NCBI GenBank assembly: GCA_903861235.1 | Contig: CAIOTP010000175.1 | Span: 1 to 6,545 of the forward strand | Direction: 5' to 3' | Length of the DNA stretch: 6,545 nucleotides | Source: an uncultured bacterium | GTDB lineage: Bacteria > Planctomycetota > Phycisphaerae > Phycisphaerales > SM1A02 | In this document: one piece after another, positions 5,121 through 6,545 of the stretch | Numbering within the stretch: the first letter of the stretch is position 1 | How the letters are laid out: every line of letters starts with the position of its first letter | Notes under the pieces: model-generated | Database searches by the model: none | What the model was told of the DNA's origin: nothing | The model's input: only the letters and a program-made list of their open reading frames with translations | Made by a program: the position numbers and the translations under genes

Positions 5121-6545
5121 TCAGCTTTCCTTCAGACGATCGCTCAGCCGTCGGACAAGGTCGAACGCCTGCATGGGGGTCATGGCGTTCAGGTTGGCCC
5201 TGCGCAGCTCGTCGATCACCGGATGGGGCAGGTATTCGGTGAACAGGTCCAGCTGCCCCGCGGGGGCGGTGGCCTTGGTGGGCGTCGCAGGCGAGGCCGG
5301 CGCGTGCACCGCCAGCGATTCCAGGAGGGCGTTGGCCCGCTCCACGGTGACCTTGGGAATGCCCGCCAGCTTGGCCACATGAATGCCGTAGCTGCGGTCG
5401 GCCCGGCCCGCCTCGATGCGGTGCAGGAACACGATGCCGTCCTCCCACTCGCGCACCGTGACCTGCAGGTTGCGGATGCGCGGCAGTGTCTCGGCCAGCG
5501 AGGTGATCTCGTGGTAGTGGGTGGCGAAGAGGGTGCGGCAGCCGCGCGCGGCGAGCTGCTCCGCGATGCTCCAGGCGAGGCTGAGGCCGTCGAGCGTGCT
5601 GGTGCCGCGACCGATCTCGTCCATCACCACCAGGCTGCGCTCGGTGGCCTGATGCAGGATGCGCGCGGTCTCGAGCATCTCGACCATGAAGGTGCTCTGG
5701 CCCAGATGCAGCTCGTCACCTGAGCCCACGCGGGTGAACACGCGGTCGACCAGGCCCACGGTGGCGCTGTCGGCCGGCACGAACGCGCCCGCATGTGCCA
5801 GCACCACGATGAGCGCGTTCTGCCGGATGTAGGTGCTCTTGCCGGCCATGTTGGGGCCGGTGATCAACGCGAGCGTGGCGGCGTCGGCGGGGCCGAGGTC
5901 GCAGTCGTTGGCCACGAAGCGGCGGCCGAGCGTGCGCTCGAGCACGGGGTGGCGGCCGCCGGTCACGCGCAGCACCGGCTGCTCGGTCATGGTGGGCCGC
6001 ACATGGCCGAGCGCACGGGCCGTGGCGGCGAATGCGGCCAAGGTGTCGAGCGCGGCGACTGTGTCGGCGAGAGTCTGCAGGTGGGGCAGGGCGGCCGCGG
6101 CGCGTGCGCACAGATCGGCGAACAGGCGCTGCTCGCGATCGACGGCACGGCGTTCGGCGCCCAGCACCTTCACCTCGAACTCGCGCAGCTCAGGCGTGAC
6201 GCAGCGCTCGGCGTTCTTCACGGTCTGGCGACGCGCGAAGTCCGGCGGAATGCGCTCGGCGTGGGTGTTGGTGACTTCGATGTAGTAGCCGAACACGCGG
6301 TTGTAGCCGACCTTCAGGCTGGGAATGCCAGTGCGTTCGATGAGGCCTTGCTGATACTTCGCCAGCCAGCTGTCGGCGTCGCGCTGCAGCAGCCGCGCCT
6401 CGTCCAGTTCGGCGTCGAAGCCGTCGCGGAAGAGACCGCCCTCGCGCATGTGGGAAGGTGGTTCGTCCACGCAGGCGTCGGCGATCAGGCGTGCGAGGCC
6501 ACCAAGTTCCACGCACGCTTCGCGAAGATGCGTGCGATCGGCGTC
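5121..6545 (-). CDS. mutS: DNA mismatch repair ATPase MutS, C-terminal 474 residues (N-terminus cut by window edge)
   Basis: MutS binds base mismatches and small loops as a dimer and, with ATP, recruits MutL. About 380 N-terminal residues (mismatch-binding and connector domains) lie beyond the window, taking about 850 as the usual length. Numbering from the window edge, the clamp/lever region includes KVGYNRVFGYYIEVTN (78-93). The ABC-type ATPase includes TGGRHPV (195-201), Walker A GPNMAGKST (230-238), FTRVGSGDELHLGQSTFMVE (270-289), Walker B LVVMDE with the signature-like IGRGTSTLDG (305-320) and ATHYHE (341-346). All key catalytic residues are present. Near the end, QLDLF (431-435) matches a beta-sliding-clamp binding motif, and HPVIDELRRANLNAMTP (441-457) is the usual C-terminal dimerisation tail. 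The stop is TGA 5123-5121. The frame stays open to 6545, so no start codon is visible. The gene shares its strand with ytcA-mdtN, 56 bp downstream; no functional link is known. Confidence 0.98.
   Translation of the reverse strand, partial: DADRTHLREACVELGGLARLIADACVDEPPSHMREGGLFRDGFDAELDEARLLQRDADSWLAKYQQGLIERTGIPSLKVGYNRVFGYYIEVTNTHAERIPPDFARRQTVKNAERCVTPELREFEVKVLGAERRAVDREQRLFADLCARAAAALPHLQTLADTVAALDTLAAFAATARALGHVRPTMTEQPVLRVTGGRHPVLERTLGRRFVANDCDLGPADAATLALITGPNMAGKSTYIRQNALIVVLAHAGAFVPADSATVGLVDRVFTRVGSGDELHLGQSTFMVEMLETARILHQATERSLVVMDEIGRGTSTLDGLSLAWSIAEQLAARGCRTLFATHYHEITSLAETLPRIRNLQVTVREWEDGIVFLHRIEAGRADRSYGIHVAKLAGIPKVTVERANALLESLAVHAPASPATPTKATAPAGQLDLFTEYLPHPVIDELRRANLNAMTPMQAFDLVRRLSDRLKES

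Noticed and set aside
4780..5448. A longer 222-codon version of the YtcA reading frame starting inside mutS
   Set aside because: The extra N-terminal part lies in the mutS coding region in another frame and has no motif. A lipoprotein signal needs to be near the N-terminus, which fits the ATG at 5064.

Overview
The window is GC-rich DNA with high GC at third codon positions. It holds the parts of one tripartite drug/organic-anion efflux system of the MdtNOP type, followed by the 3' part of the mismatch-repair gene mutS. Two proteins with lipoprotein signals, an outer-membrane-factor protein and a periplasmic adaptor all imply a diderm (Gram-negative-type) bacterium. The MutS character and overall composition would fit Planctomycetota (for example Phycisphaerae) or another GC-rich diderm group. 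This placement is a weak guess and needs a phylogeny.

Layout from left to right. 1-1333 (minus): a TolC/OEP-family outer-membrane efflux lipoprotein (MdtP-like), cut at its C-terminus by the window edge. 1334-1398: a 65-bp divergent intergenic region. 1399-3564 (plus): a two-module FUSC-family inner-membrane transporter (MdtO-like). 3565-3622: a 58-bp convergent gap filled almost completely by a near-perfect 26-bp-arm hairpin. 3623-4783 (minus): a HlyD/EmrA-type membrane-fusion protein (MdtN-like). 4780-5064 (minus): a small YtcA-like membrane lipoprotein, overlapping the adaptor gene by ATGA. 5065-5120: a short gap with a GC-rich hairpin. 5121-6545 (minus): the C-terminal 474 residues of MutS, cut at its N-terminus by the window edge. 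No gene-free stretch exceeds 65 bp.

The three pump parts should work together. The FUSC protein moves substrate at the inner membrane, the HlyD-type adaptor bridges the periplasm, and the TolC-type trimer forms the outer-membrane duct. YtcA is a small companion of unknown role. Read along the minus strand, the order ytcA-mdtN-mdtO-mdtP is that of the E. coli ytcA-mdtNOP cluster, except that mdtO is flipped in place. This splits the pump into three transcription units and is the most interesting point here. I saw no CRISPR, tRNA, rRNA, insertion sequence or clearly novel defence or biosynthetic system. The most unusual non-coding structure is the hairpin at 3566-3621.
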